Below, in pieces: positions 34,013 to 46,935 of a stretch of 64,000 nt of DNA. This stretch comes from Enoplosus armatus (Eukaryota; Chordata; Actinopteri; Centrarchiformes; Enoplosidae): assembly GCF_043641665.1 (NCBI RefSeq), contig NC_092200.1, positions 9,555,694 through 9,619,693 on the forward strand, read 5' to 3'. A program made the position numbers and the translations under genes. The notes under the pieces were generated by a model. The model ran no database searches and was not told the origin of the DNA. It saw only the letters and a program-made list of their open reading frames with translations. How positions within the stretch are numbered: the first letter of the stretch is position 1; every line of letters starts with the position of its first letter.

Positions 34013-34398
34013 GGCCAAAACAGGTGAAAAGTGATTAAAAAAGGCACAGGAAAACTATGCGTCTAAGTAAAGAGGAAGGGGAAAACAGTCAAACAATAAG
34101 AACGGCGGCAGAGACGGCAGCAACAGCAGGCCTAATAAAGGCCAACACTCTATATCATAACCTGGAACACATACAAATGATGCAACCTGAACATATAAGG
34201 GAACAACTAGCAGGAGAGCTCCCTTTCAATATAGTTTGCACTGTAACGGGATGTTGAACTGACAGATGAAGCATGGGGAGAATAACAGAGATGGATAAAA
34301 GGTCATATTTGGTAAATTTCTTGAGGGTTGACTTCCCAGTAAACAGTCCTTCTCTCCTTATCTCAGCAACTCCTCAAGCTCACTCCCCCATCCCTCAC

Positions 34399-37300
34399 TC
34401 AGACCAAAGTGGTCAGCTTGTCTATGAGATCGTCAATAGTGTAGACCATGAGCTTGATGTCGTCCTTGTCAGACATGCGGTGCTGGCCATGTCGCCGAAG
34501 GATGACATCCACATCAGGGCTGAGGACGCGCTCTGCAACCTGCATGGAGATGTGCCAGGGGACGTCCTCATCTTTGAGCCCATGAATGAGCCGCACGGGA
34601 CAGGTGATGGGGATGGGACTCTGGAGCACACAGTGATTTTCTGCCTCGCGCAGAAAGTCCATGTTAAACTTGTAAAGACCCTCCTCTGAGTGTTTGGTGG
34701 GCACTGTCCACTCCCCTTTCTCCTCAAACTCCTTGCGTGTCTGTGCATTAAAACACGGACAAATCCAACTCAGAAAAACATTTAAATGAAAATGCCTGCA
34801 AAGTTTCAAACGACATAACAAATGTGTGATATGTGATAATATTACATGTCCCTACCTCCAGAGGAAGAGAGTTGAATGATGTGACAATGTGATCAGCAGC
34901 GGTGGAGATGCCCACCAGTGCTGCAATCTTCTCTGGTCTTGCAATGGCTGCCAGCAGCATGAGCCAACCGCCTATACTAGAACCCACCAGTATCTAGAGG
35001 TAGGCAAAAACACCATAAATAGATTGTAAATCAACTGATTCATAAAAAATAAATTAAAAACACCCCATAAAGACAACAACAGACTTGTGCAGCGTAATCA
35101 TGGCTGTCGAAGACTAATGATACCACAAATATGGTAACACAGTGCCATCTTCTGGAGACAATGTGGAACATACAATGAGTCCTGGAGATGGACGTTGAAA
35201 GCATCCTATTAATTCTATTGTCTATTATTGATTCTGCTGTTCAACCTGATTATGTTATTGGTTTTCTAATAAATCCCCTTTTTGGGTTATATTTTGAGTG
35301 CATGCTTTAAAATGTTTGGAGGGGATTTTCAAATGAAAAAACAAAAGATCCACTAAAAAATAACATTTGTCCAAGTCAGTAATTTACTTGTGGAACTACA
35401 GCCTCAGTTTATCATTAGAATATTTATATTTTGTTTGCAAAACAAATTTTTTATTTTGGTGTCTCTTTTAACAGGCTGCCTGTGTGGCTCTGATGTTCAC
35501 ATCACACAGTATCTAAATATTTTTACTGGTTGATGTTAGGAGAGGTAACACAGATACATGCACTGCATGCATTGCCTTTGATAATGGATATCAATAATAG
35601 AATGTTTCATTTATATTTAGTTTAGACAGAAAAGGTTAAGAGGTGTGTGGTCAATTGTAAGTGTTGAATTAAAAAAAGACTATTCAAATGTTTTCATGTC
35701 TACAGATATAAACATCGAAAGTGTAGTGAAAGGTGTAATGTTGCCGGTATGATGTCAATACGACTATCAACAGATCATTTTCACGGTCTATTTTTGCTGA
35801 GAACCGCGCATGTCACACGAAAAAAATAGGCGACACACCCAATCTGTAGATGAGGCGCCGCTGCAGCTGTGCTGCTTACACAGGCTGTGTGGCTGCTCTA
35901 AACCGTTAATATGGGCACCAAAATGAAAAGCAAGAGGTTCTGCGACGCACACGCGCTGCTCAGGTAGGCAGTGTGGCCCGGAGGTTAGAAATACTTACCT
36001 GTGGTCCCTCTGCTAACTCATCCAACACAAAAAGGACATCTTTTTTCCAGGTACCAATAGTTCCTTCTGCTAGCACCCCCTCGGAGGCCCCATGTCCTGT
36101 GTAGTCAAACCTGTGAAAACATAAATAGAACAGCCATGGCCATGGGTATCAGAGGGTAAAACAAAGGCCATGAGAGGCCAGGGACATTAGACATTTTAGA
36201 CATTATGAGTACAGTAAATCCTTTATATACTACACTGAACGTGTGATTAGGCCTTTGAGTATTCAGTATGATGGAGCCATGTCTCTTATATCCAACCGCC
36301 TCAGGAATGGAGGCTTTGCATGACAATGAGAGGTTTGGATTGGTTGGATTGGATTGGCTAGATATGATTCATTGAAAATTGATAAAATTAAATGATAATT
36401 TTGATTTACATGATTAATTGCTAGGTTTGGCCTCTCACACATTACCAGTAGTCGCCTTTGTATAGTCCACATCATTGCAAATGGAATCCTTTGACTTTTC
36501 AATTTTTTAACTATTGAACATTGCTCTTCCAGGTCTGTTGAAATAAAGGATGTTGTTATAACTCAGTTACATTCAAAAGGCATATGGCAAAATACATTTT
36601 GTGCTACTCTCCATAACCAAATCCACAAATATGTATTTTGTATGTACTCTGTTGTCTTGGGGCAAGCCTATGGACACATGGGTCCCACACTGTATGTATG
36701 AGGCTGTATTTAGTATGAGATTATGAGCATGGCATGGTCTTTGCATGCAACCCTCTTAAATGGTGTGTTTGGATGACTTACCTAAGGTATGAGTGGCCTA
36801 GTGACCTGCAGAACTCCTCCAGTGACTCAGCTTTCTGCCCATTCATGTTGGAGCCATAACCTGGGAGAAAGACCACACCTGGGCTCTTCCCCTTCACTCT
36901 TCTGTAGGCCAGCTTTGGAAGGTCTGGTCTTGAAGCATACTGAACTGTGGACTTGTGTCTTCTGTCTCCTGGTTGACACGGTACAAAGTATTATCCAAAC
37001 CTGTTATGTAACTTAAATGATTCACTGTACGGTATATTAGCTAAATTAGATAAACAACCTAGCTAAATACAATGTCACACCCCATTTTACAGGATAATTT
37101 TTCTCTTAACGCAAATTACAAAACCGCACATGTGCACAGAGGAAACAGCGTGGGCATTTTTTTCATACCGACCAAACATACCAGTTAAGACACAGTTACA
37201 CACCTGGGTTAAGTGAGGCTAATTAATGTCGAAGCGTTTCAAATACTACGAGACGGCGCAAAACCAGTAACAACCGCACACGCCGTACAGTTTACATGCC

Positions 37301-37579
37301 CTAATTTTTTTAAGACTACGCAGTCTGTGTGAGCCACACCCCCTCCTCTTCGTTTAAATACCCTTATATGAAACTCAGGCATTGTGGAATTCATTGTACC
37401 AAAAGCGGAGACTCGAACAAACCTTCGAGACGCTTTGAAGACAAAGCTGCGAGCCCTCCATTACTCAATATCTGTGAAAGTCCTCTGCGGCAGGACCTCA
37501 GCGCGACGGCTGCCATACTGCTCCGCGACCCGCTGAGGAAGTATCGCGAGAGTAGCAGTAGTGACTCTCGTTTACTCAC
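34399..37579 (-). CDS. abhd10: Alpha/beta-hydrolase domain protein 10, mitochondrial acyl-protein thioesterase
   Basis: In mammals this enzyme removes fatty acyl groups from mitochondrial proteins (peroxiredoxin-5) and hydrolyses acyl glucuronides. Exons: 37579-37423, 36968-36782, 36110-35999, 34993-34856 and 34740-34399, 311 residues (human 306). The N-terminus up to about residue 50 is rich in Arg, Ser and Leu with almost no acidic residues, as expected of a mitochondrial presequence. Next come an oxyanion-type loop [11 protein letters not shown] and RFDYTGHG. The nucleophile elbow GSSIGG places Ser158, with Asp255 ([10 protein letters not shown]) and His285 ([10 protein letters not shown]) completing the triad. 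Translation may also start at a second Met 21 codons in. The gene is divergent from ythdf3 and next to tagln3, matching human 3q13 on the latter side. Confidence 0.95.
35001..35998. other. abhd10 intron
   Basis: About 1 kb between exons 3 and 4. The sequence at 35800-35990 is GC-richer than the rest but shows no supported exon. Confidence 0.5.
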
Positions 37580-37634
37580 ACAGCAAATCAGTTGTAGTCC
37601 ATTACACTACAAGCAGCAGCATAGCTCTGTGGAG

Positions 37635-38016
37635 CAGTGGTGGAAGAAGTATTCAAATTCTTTGAGTAAAAGTAGCAATACTACAGTGTAAAAATACAAA
37701 AAATGCGCTTAAAGTATCAAAAGAAAAAGTACTCGTTATGCACCAGAATGGCCCTTGTCAATGTTATATTATTGCATTACTGAATAAATATTATTATTGA
37801 TGCATTAATGTGTATGCAGCCTTTTAATGTTGTAGCTGGTCGAGGTGGAGCTATATTTTACTACTATAATACTAATCTTCTCAATTCTTCATATTTTGTA
37901 AACTGACTAATATGTTTTGTATGCAAAATCTTAATCCGCAAAGCAAGTAGTCACTGCAGCCGTCAGACAAATGCAGTGGAGTAAAAATATAAAGTAGCAG
38001 AAAATGAAAAAGTAAT
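37635..38016. mobile_element. hAT-like non-autonomous element, one end only
   Basis: It starts CAGTGGTGGAAGAAGTATTC, the same terminus type as the element at 38264. It shares internal blocks with the copies at 25962 and 38264 (TGATGCATTAATGTGT, TTTTAATGTTGTAG, GCAGTGGAGTAAAA). The right terminus is not recognisable, so it is probably truncated. It lies about 56 bases upstream of the abhd10 start codon. Confidence 0.65.
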
Positions 38017-38263
38017 GTATAAATATTTAAAAACATATTTTTGCTCATGCTCAGATCCCAAACCAATTAATTGTACTAAATGTCTGCATGTCAGTGACAT
38101 GTTTTATCTTTCATTTTTTTCTTTAATGGCAGCCAAAAGCCTGTTGGTGTTGAGTGTTATTAAAAGTGTAAGTAGCCCAGAAGTATTTGTCAATATGAAG
38201 TAAAAAACTCTTTATTGGACTAGTCTATTGAGTGTTTTATTCTTAATTTTGACATTTTATAGA

Positions 38264-38714
38264 CAGTGGTGGAATCCTTTACTTAACCTAAGTAACAGCA
38301 GCAATACCACACTGTAAAAATACTGTGTTCCAAGTATGAGTCCTGCATTCAAAATGGCTCCTGTGAGTGTCACATGTTAAGTCTATACGACATTATTAAA
38401 ATGTTAATAATAATGCATTAATGTGTAGGTATCATTTTAATGTTGTAGTTGGCTGAGGTGGGGCTCATTTTATGTACATTATATACTATTGAGGAATGTA
38501 ATCTATAACAATCTATCATATTTTTTGGGTTCATTATGTGTTTTGATTAAAAAAATGTAATCTGTAGTGCAATATTTCTGTAATGTCTGAAATGTAGTGG
38601 AATGTAAGCAGAGAGTTGCAGAAAATGGAAAATACTCAAGTAAAGTACAAGTACCTCAAAATTGTACATAAGTACAGCACTTGAGTAAATGTATTTAGTT
38701 ACTTTTCACCACTA
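38264..38714. mobile_element. hAT-like non-autonomous element, both ends recognisable
   Basis: Left end CAGTGGTGGAATCCTTTACTT; right end AGTTACTTTTCACCACTA, which reads backwards as TAGTGGTGAAAAGTAACT. Inner blocks match the copies at 25962 and 37635. Flanking 8-mers agree poorly, as expected of an old copy. It lies in the spacer between the divergent genes abhd10 and ythdf3. Confidence 0.7.
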
Positions 38715-38989
38715 CTTATGTGTTTTTTTTGCACATATTCCATTTTGTACTCATTTATTTTTATATTATCCACATGAAAATGCAGGCGTCCATCCATTAG
38801 GCTACTGGGTTTGGCACGTACTGGCTAAGCTAAAAGAGGCTCCCTGCAGAGGTGATCAGGTTATTTTCATATCAGACAGAATATTAAAATTAAATAACCC
38901 TGGATCGAGAATATAATGAAAGTAGCTGGGAACTTGTTGTGTGTTTGTGACTGTCATGTGAAGTGTCAGCTTGTAACATGACTCAGAGC

Positions 38990-39368
38990 GTCACAGGCGG
39001 AAGGTCACGGAGCAGCAGAACGGAACGGAAGCGGGAGTAAAAAGCCTATCCGCCATTGTGGAATATGGTAAGGGATATTCCAGTAAGGCACTAGTCAGTT
39101 TCAGATTGATTGTTAAAGACCATCTGTGGCAGGATCGGACACATTCATTTGACGCCTTCTCCACAGACACAAAGTCGCCGTTTGTAACAGCCAGAAGAAC
39201 CAGGTCGTCGTCAGGTCTGACCACGGGAGGAAAACGCCGCCTTGTAACCATTACAGAGTGATTGGACAACCCGAGAGACGAGCCAGGAAAGCACCGGAGT
39301 GTAGAGAGAGGCAGGGGGAAGCCGTGGACAGTCTCACAAAAACAGCGATCAGCTTCGGTTCCTGGAGG
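38990..39368 (+). promoter_or_regulatory. ythdf3: Promoter and 5' UTR region of ythdf3
   Basis: CG-richer DNA with no TATA box. Two CGGAAG ETS-type motifs (near 38998 and 39027) and a CCGCCATT YY1-type motif (near 39051) lie about 300 bases ahead of the start codon at 39369. This is the usual make-up of a housekeeping promoter. The start site is not fixed by sequence. Confidence 0.5.
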
Positions 39369-42300
39369 ATGTCTGCGACCACAGTCGATCAGGTTCGTGT
39401 ATTGACAGCTGAAAGGTGCTAATAAATTAGATGTTCGGCGAAATGAAACTTTGCCGACAACAGTTTGATCTGGTTTGGCATGCCAGATCAAACAGGCTCA
39501 AAAAGTCTTTGATATATGATAGCTATTAGCTGTAATGTGGGCCGACTGTATTGCCAACCAGCTCTAGCTGTAGCCGGTTGCCAATGCGGCACCGTTTACT
39601 GGATGTCAGAGCGTTTGACATCCGGTCAATAACGCGAAACAACCTGTAAATGCTAACATCCGGGCTGATGGCTTTAGCTTGAGGTTACTACCATCGACTG
39701 TTATATTTATCCGTGGAGAATATAGCCTCTCTCTCTCTCTGTGTGAGTGTTTCTTGTTTCCAGTCGTGATCTGACAACAGTCTCACCTCTTTTTCCTGTG
39801 CTGCCCATTATTTCAGAGACCTAAAGGACAAGGAAATAAAGGTAAGGCTTGTGGTAGTTGGTATTTAGCTTAAATGGTGCACAAGCCCTTGTTGAAATAT
39901 ATTTCAGTGTGGCACCGCCGGCTGTTTTCATGTAAAATGAGCTAACATGCTATCACGGTGGTGATTGTGCTTTGAAACTGTAGCCTAAACTGCATCTTAT
40001 TTATGTTACCATTGTTGACTGTCCTTAATTCTGCATTTGTTTTGATAATGTTGCACCACACTTAGATCTTGTCATGTTTTAGGTTTGACTACAACGCACC
40101 TATGACCAAAATATAATCAGTTGATATCTTGAGCCTGGAATATTTGGGAAGTAAATGTGATGATTTAATGTCCTCTCTTTCCATTCTTAGTGCAAAACGG
40201 ATCAATGCATCAAAAGGATGGTGTGAATGATGATGATTTTGAGCCTTACCTGAGCGGCCAGACAAATCAGGTAACGTCCTACAATGAGGTCGGTCCAGCC
40301 TGGCAATGTGTCACCTAGAATGTGTGGCCAGTTTAGCTTATAACTTCATGTTATGGACAAATTAGTTGCATATTTTAGGTGTCAGTCCAGTTTGATTGTG
40401 ATTTTCTTTTTTGTTCCTAAATATGTTCCTATAACTCAACACACAATCTATCATTACTTTTTGTAATATGATGTCATCATGATTTTTTAAATTGTTATTT
40501 TGAATAGTACATTAATTGACTGTCTCCCTATGCCACACAGAGTAACAGCTATCCACCAATGTCTGACCCCTACATGCCCAGCTACTATGCTCCATCCATT
40601 GGTTTCCCTTACTCTCTTGGAGAGGCTGCTTGGTCCACAGCAGGAGACCCTCCGATGCCCTACCTAACTACCTATGGACAGATGAGCAATGGCGAGCCGC
40701 ACTTCATCCCTGATGGTGTGTTCAGCCAGCCAGGTGCCCTGGGGAACACCCCTCCCTTCCTGGGCCAGCATGGCTTCAATTTCTTTCCTGGCAATGCGGA
40801 CTTTTCCACCTGGGGTACCAGTGTCTCTCAGGGTCAGTCCACGCAGACCTCAGTCTACAGTAACAGCTATGGGTACGCCCCCAGCTCGCTGGGTCGGGCC
40901 ATCGCGGACGGACAGGCAGGCTTTGGAAGTGATACCCAGCTTAGTAAAGTCCCGGTGCTGAACAGCATTGAGCAGGGTATGACAGGGTTAAAACTGGGTA
41001 CGGACATGGTGGCAGCTGTCACCAAAACTGTAGGCTCCCCCCTAGGCACCACAGGTATGAGCAGTATGGCAGCCAATAGCCTCCCTCCATCTGTCAGCTC
41101 GTCCGCACCTAAACCTGCCTCCTGGGCAGCCATTGCCAAGAAGCCGGCCAAACCACAGCCCAAGGTCAAACCCAAAGCCAACATGGGAATGGGGGGAGGC
41201 GCCACCATTCCCCCACCCCCAATAAAGCACAATATGAACATTGGTACTTGGGATGATAAGGGCTCTCTGAACAAGCCCCCATTAGCTCAGACTATGATGC
41301 CCCCGCAGCCTATGGTGCAGCAGCCTCTCCTAGCTCAGCACCAGCCCTTACTGCAGAACCCGTTGCCCCCCCAGCCTCAACACCAACACCAACACCAGCC
41401 CCAACATCAACACCAACATCAACACCAACACCAACACCAACATCAGCACCAACACCAACACCAACACCAGCCCTTCCAGCTCCAGTCTCTCCAGTCCCCC
41501 CAACACCCCCATCCTCTGCCCCCTGGCCCCCCACACCTGCACCTCACCTCTCAACCTGGCCCCCCACAGCACCTTCATCAGCAACAACCCCAGCAGCCTG
41601 GTCCACCCCCCAACCGTTGGGTGGCTCCCAGGAACCGGGGTGAGGGCTTTGGTCTGGGTGGGGGAGTCCCACTGAGTGCCTCCCCTTGCTCTGGAGAGGT
41701 GCACCCCGTGCTGGAGAAACTCCGTGCCCTCAACAACTACAACCCCAAAGACTTTGACTGGAACTTGAAAAATGGACGTGTTTTCATTATCAAGAGCTAT
41801 TCAGAAGATGACATCCACCGCTCAATCAAGTACTCTATCTGGTGCAGTACAGAACATGGCAACAAGCGCCTGGATGGCGCCTACCGCTCACTGGGAAACA
41901 AGGGGCCCCTGTACCTGTTGTTTAGCGTCAACGGCAGTGGGCACTTCTGTGGCGTGGCTGAGATGCGCTCACCGGTGGACTACAATGCCTATGCAGGCGT
42001 CTGGTCTCAGGACAAGTGGAAGGGCAAGTTTGAGGTGAAGTGGGCTTTCATCAAAGACGTGCCCAACAACCAGCTGCGACACATCCGGCTGGAGAACAAT
42101 GACAACAAGCCAGTGACCAACTCCAGGGACACTCAGGAAGTGCCTCTGGAGAAGGCCAAACAAGTGCTTAAAATTATCGCCACTTACAAGCATACCACCT
42201 CAATCTTTGATGACTTTGCACATTATGAGAAACGTCAGGAAGAGGAGGAGGCTCTGAGGAAGGTGAGATAAACACACATAAATAGCCCTGTCCCCTGTAA

Positions 42301-45291
42301 ATAGCTTGTTTGTATGCATGAGAGTTCAGTTTAGTTATCCTTTAATTCAATGGGAGGCTAACTTTCTCTGAGTCACTGCTACAGGCTGTAGCCAGACTGT
42401 AATCAGCTGATCTTGTTCCACCTGCTCTTAGACAGAGGTTGTAACATCCTGTGGCTAAATGAACAGTCTGGTGTAAGTAGAAGTTCCCAGAGGCCTGTCA
42501 GCAGATGGACATGCCACCATTACTCATAAGACGGCTCAGGAAACCCTGATTCCTCATCAGCCATCTTGTGCTGTTTGAGATTGCGATGATCTGCCCAAGT
42601 GGAGTTAGATGCATAGAGGTTTCCTGAAATAGCCCACATTCCTGGCATTCCTTCTTTCAGACAAAGGCAGATGTAGGCTCTGATCTCTCTTTGAATGCCA
42701 AGCCCCTGTGCTCTCCACAGGCTCCTCTTGCTTTATTAGTCTTTAACAACATAAGCCCTCGGCCTGCAAACTGGCTGCAACGTGCCTCAGAGTTGGTACA
42801 GTGGGCCTCAGATGTTCGAAAGGGTTGAAATAAAAAAAGATGTTTCCCAGCAAAACACATGATAAAAATGCATGATTACATTTGTCTGTGTACAGTTCTG
42901 AAAAGCGCACACAGTGTCAGCCTGCGCCCTCGGAGGGGAAACTGAAATATGTTGCAGCAGTAATAACAGTGGTGTACCACAAATGTTAGCCTAAGTAGTA
43001 AAAACTCTGTGGGATGCTACTGTTGTGGAAAAACAGCAGCCACAGAGTGAATAACATGTTATCATTGCTAGCATTCTGCTGCATCCATTCTTAGATTCAC
43101 CAGTATGCTAATCTAATTGCGTTTAGAAAACCCCCATGACCCGCTCCCTCCTTTTCTCCCACTCCCCCACTGCTGGTGCTCCATTGATGCTGTATTGACT
43201 CCTCGCTGCTGACCTTGTTAATATGCACTGGGTTACTTTCTCATAAATATTTCAAGTCAATGTTTTCAGGCTTCTGAAAACAACCTGTCAGTAGAAAGCC
43301 TGTTTCATCCTGCGTTGTGCAGGCGTTGCGCTGTGCTGCGTTTCTAGCCCTGACCTCCTACATGACAGGATCGGCCCAGCTGAGGCCTCACCCTCCTTCG
43401 CCTGACAAGGTTAATTGTTCTCTATTGTTTGGCCTGTCCTTCCTGAACTTTGAGAGGTGTCAAACTAGCACAGCTACCTGCACTATAACACCATCCCAAA
43501 GTGTTTTTTAAAGATAACTTTGGATCTAAATGTTGTTGCAGGATTTTATTAGCATAGCTAATTTGGCAATTAATACTTTGAGGTTAGGTCCTTTCGTCCT
43601 CTGTATGCACTCTAATAAGGAAGCCCATGGCGTGTTTGGGTGAATACTAGTGTGCTGTAATGGTTACAGTTGTATGACACCAGTAAAGATGTAGTTAATT
43701 GGCTTGATTTTTGCATCAGGAAGGGGTTTTATTACCTTTAAAATCTGACCTAATATCAATTCAGGTGGAAGATTTTATGCAAAAAAAACCCGATATGACA
43801 ACCTTTCTGAAGAATAAGGTCTTGTACACACAATGAATTTTGTGATGGTTTCTGTCCCCAGAGCCACAGCCCAGTCTGAGCACCCCTTCTGGGGATAGAG
43901 TTACATTGGTGGCCTGGGTCTCACAGGGCTTTTCCCAGACCACTGACATGGACACCCACTCCTCAAAGAGGACACTGTTTTACCTAAAAAATGGCACAAT
44001 GAGTTCGAGTCCCTGGGTTATTTTGACTTCGATGTTTTTTTCTAAGGTTTTACCTGCACATCTTTAATGAGAAACTGACTGTTTAACAGCATTCCTCTGA
44101 TTTTGAAATCCAGGACACACCCTTGAATATTACATATTTGAGGAGTGCTGTGATTACTTACATTTGCTGAGTATGCGTTGTGCAGGTCTTGTGTTTATCC
44201 ATAACAGTGGCATCACTACAAACTGAGAGTAGAGGCTGTGTGAACATAGCAGCCAGCATTTTGGTTAGTACATACCTGAGGCCTACCAAATTCATCTTCT
44301 GTTTTTCTTACATTCATTTCAACTGTGCTTATATTGGAATATAATATTATATAAGGCAATATACAAAACGTCATTTGGGTTATGGAAACCATTTCATTTT
44401 CCATAGAAAATAGGAAGTAACAACTGCACAGTATCATTATTTGCAAAGGTTTAAAATGGAACAACACATGACATGAAGAATGCATCGGGTTTTAGACTAC
44501 TGAAGAGACTGCTGTTCTCAAATAGTCAGAATTGATAGAAAAACTTTTATTTTTAGTTAACTTTCAGCAGCACATGATACTTTTCATTCTCTGTGGTCCC
44601 TTCTGAGACACCCACGCGGTTTGTTGCACAGATTAATGAAATTGTGAATTGAATCTCTACTGTAAGTCAAGCAGTTTTATAGAAACTACTTGTAACGGGC
44701 TGGAACTGCAGCACCAATCCCCAACTGACTGATGCTGTCAAGTCATTACCAGTCTTTGAGTTAGTAATTGATTTAAAATAGTTCCTAAAAAGAATATTTT
44801 CTATGTATAACGCAAAGAACACAAATTAATGAATTCAAAATAGAAACATTAAATAAATCCTAATGAATGAGATTTGCAAAGTGGTACAAATGCAGATCAA
44901 CACAATAAAGGCATTCATTTGATACATCTCTTCTAAGAAGTAAAATCTATATCGATTGCCTTCAAAAGTGGTTTTTGATCTTCTCTGACAGAGTAGTACT
45001 TAATGCTCAAGTGTCACATCTTCTAAGGAAGTCACATTGTGTTTTTCCTGTGTTTTTGCTTTGCCCCCGAGTTATTCCCAACTTCGCCTCAGACATTAAA
45101 TGCATCTGTATCTGACAGTATAGAATGATTTCTCCCATGAATAAAGACCAGGGGAGCAGCTCTGATGTTACACTTTTAGCTAGTTTGTTTGGGTCCCTTC
45201 TTGCTCTTCTTCTGATGCCATCCACTGATGATCTCTTTTCTGTTTTTCTTTTTTTTTCTCTTGCCAGGAGCGCAATAGAAATAAACAGTAA
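39369..45291 (+). CDS. ythdf3: YTH-domain m6A reader 3
   Basis: A cytoplasmic reader of N6-methyladenosine that influences translation and decay of methylated mRNA. Exons: 39369-39392, 39817-39841, 40191-40270, 40541-42262 and 45268-45291, 624 residues (human 585). It starts [16 protein letters not shown] and follows YTHDF3 closely ([20 protein letters not shown]), ending ERNRNKQ in a 24-base last exon. The N-terminal 420 residues are low-complexity and prion-like. The YTH domain runs from about HPVLEKL to the end, with the aromatic cage tryptophans at 477 (SIWCS), 531 (GVWSQ) and 536 (DKWKG). The extra length is mostly a Gln-His tract at residues 323-352. The last intron is 3 kb; the frame remaining open past 42262 (KVR-stop) is read-through of the donor. 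Confidence 0.97.
41378..41467 (+). repeat. ythdf3: In-frame CAACAC/CAACAT hexamer repeat coding (Gln-His)n in ythdf3
   Basis: Thirty codons alternate Gln and His with a single Gln-Pro interruption. The DNA is a hexanucleotide repeat (CAACAC with CAT and CAG variants). It lies in the prion-like region upstream of the YTH domain and probably varies in length between individuals. Confidence 0.95.
42263..45267. other. Last intron of ythdf3
   Basis: Three kilobases from a GTGAGA donor to a TTTTCTCTTGCCAG acceptor. No extra exon or clear repeat is seen. The stretch 43835-43970 is GC-richer and not identified. Confidence 0.6.
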
Positions 45292-46243
45292 CCTTCAAGC
45301 AAGCTCTCTGCTAGAACTGCAACACTAATGACGTAGGACCTTAAATACAATCTGCCTAACCACAAGGAGGAAAGGCTCTCACAATCTTTCCGCTGAAGAC
45401 GACAATGTATCTGAACACTTGAACATGACAATAGGTGGACTCATCTGTATCCGTTGACTGGTGCATCAAACCCCGTGTTCCCGTCTCACTTTGAAAACTA
45501 TGTCTTTAAAGCACTTTCAGTCCTCCTAAAACCAATACCCTTAACTCTCTAACTCTGTGTTCTTCCTCTTTGATTTTGTTTGTGAGCAACTAACTGACTA
45601 ACCAAAGTAGTCAGAAGATTTCACCAGGCTTCTTTGTAATTTTTTTAATGCCTCAAATGTTTGGGATATTGGTGAGCTTCATCAGCCCCTGAAGAGAATT
45701 AAAGATGACATGTGTGAATTAATCTTTTACTTGAATCTGTATTCAGCCGTCTGATCCCTCTCAGACAGAGATTTGGCTGATTGACAGATGGGATGAAATA
45801 ATTGGGAAACAGCCACAATCATGCCAATCATAGGATGTATGCTCCCTCTACCTGTTCCCTTCCTTTTCTGCATCTGTTTCTGTGTACCAAAAGATTACAA
45901 TTATGCAGCAGGCTGGCAATCACCGGCCAGTGCACATCTTTGGTTTTTTCTCTCTTGTGATTCTGTCATTCTGAAGTGCATTTGTCTGAGGAGAAAGCTG
46001 CTGCTCTGGTAGAACTAGCGGTGGCCTCCTTGGGCCCTGTGGGTGACTGTCTTTGCTCTGATGTTGATGTACTGTACTGTACCTCAGGCTCAATCAGACT
46101 GTCTGTCCTCAACAACTCTTAGCACTTTTGGGAGAACCCCCACATCACCCCCTCCTGCTCGGCTTGACTGGGATTCCCCCAAAACGGCAAGACATCAACT
46201 GCAAGGATGTGACAGTTTTCTCCTCTAGGTAACTCACTAGCTA

Positions 46244-46249
46244 AATAAA
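46244..46249 (+). terminator. ythdf3: Candidate poly(A) signal of ythdf3
   Basis: AATAAA about 950 bases past the ythdf3 stop. Further AATAAA motifs occur near 46420. Everything from 45292 to here is taken as 3' untranslated sequence. Confidence 0.4.
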
Positions 46250-46709
46250 AATTACCCATGTTTAGCGCAAACCTGGCTTTTGTGTTTTTACTAATTTGCC
46301 TCAGAAATGTATGCATCACTTCTATATTTCATACCACGGCATCACACACACTCAAACATAAACTCCTCTCCTGCCGCACAAGCAGATCCTGCCTTTTCTA
46401 TTTGCATATGTGCCTCTAAATAAATAACTGTACATACAGTAGCAGCAACCTTATTTACACATCTGCTTTGCATTTCAGTATATCAGTGGGTGTAAAGTGT
46501 GTTGGTGCCAGGGGGAGTGGGTTTGGCCATATAGTTAAAATATCAAAGATGTACAATAAATAGACTTGAAGATGACACCACATAAACATGCTTGCTATGT
46601 GGGAGGCAGCCCTGCCAGCCCACAGTGCCACAGTTGCAGGGAATAACAACCAATACTGGAATGCACACTCTTAACCTGTATGGAGTATAATAACAGGGAC
46701 ATGGCCATG

Positions 46710-46935
46710 CAGACGGGTGGAAAGTAACTAAGTACATTTACTCAAGTACTGTACTAAAGCACACTTTTAAGCCACTTAATACTTTAACAAACACATTGTT
46801 ACATATTGAACTAGTTGTTAGTTAGTTGTTGAGTACATTTACTTCTGATGTGTGCAGTACATTTAGGGGATAGTACTTCTGTACTCTCTATATTGAATGC
46901 AGGACATTTACTTTTTACAGCGCTGGATTGATACT
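46710..46935. mobile_element. hAT-like fragment
   Basis: It begins CAGACGGGTGGAAAGTAACT and continues AAGTACATTTACTCAAGTAC, the terminal wording of the CAGTGGTGG family seen at 38264. The far end is not recognised; probably truncated. Confidence 0.55.

Noticed and set aside
41348..41704. Open frame of 118 codons on the minus strand opposite ythdf3, rich in Val and Leu
   Set aside because: It is the complement of the Gln-His repeat and the Pro-rich coding sequence; the repeat keeps the opposite frames open.
43985..44020. tRNA-like T-loop wording GAGTTCGAGTCCCTGG
   Set aside because: No acceptor stem, D-arm or anticodon arm can be folded around it.
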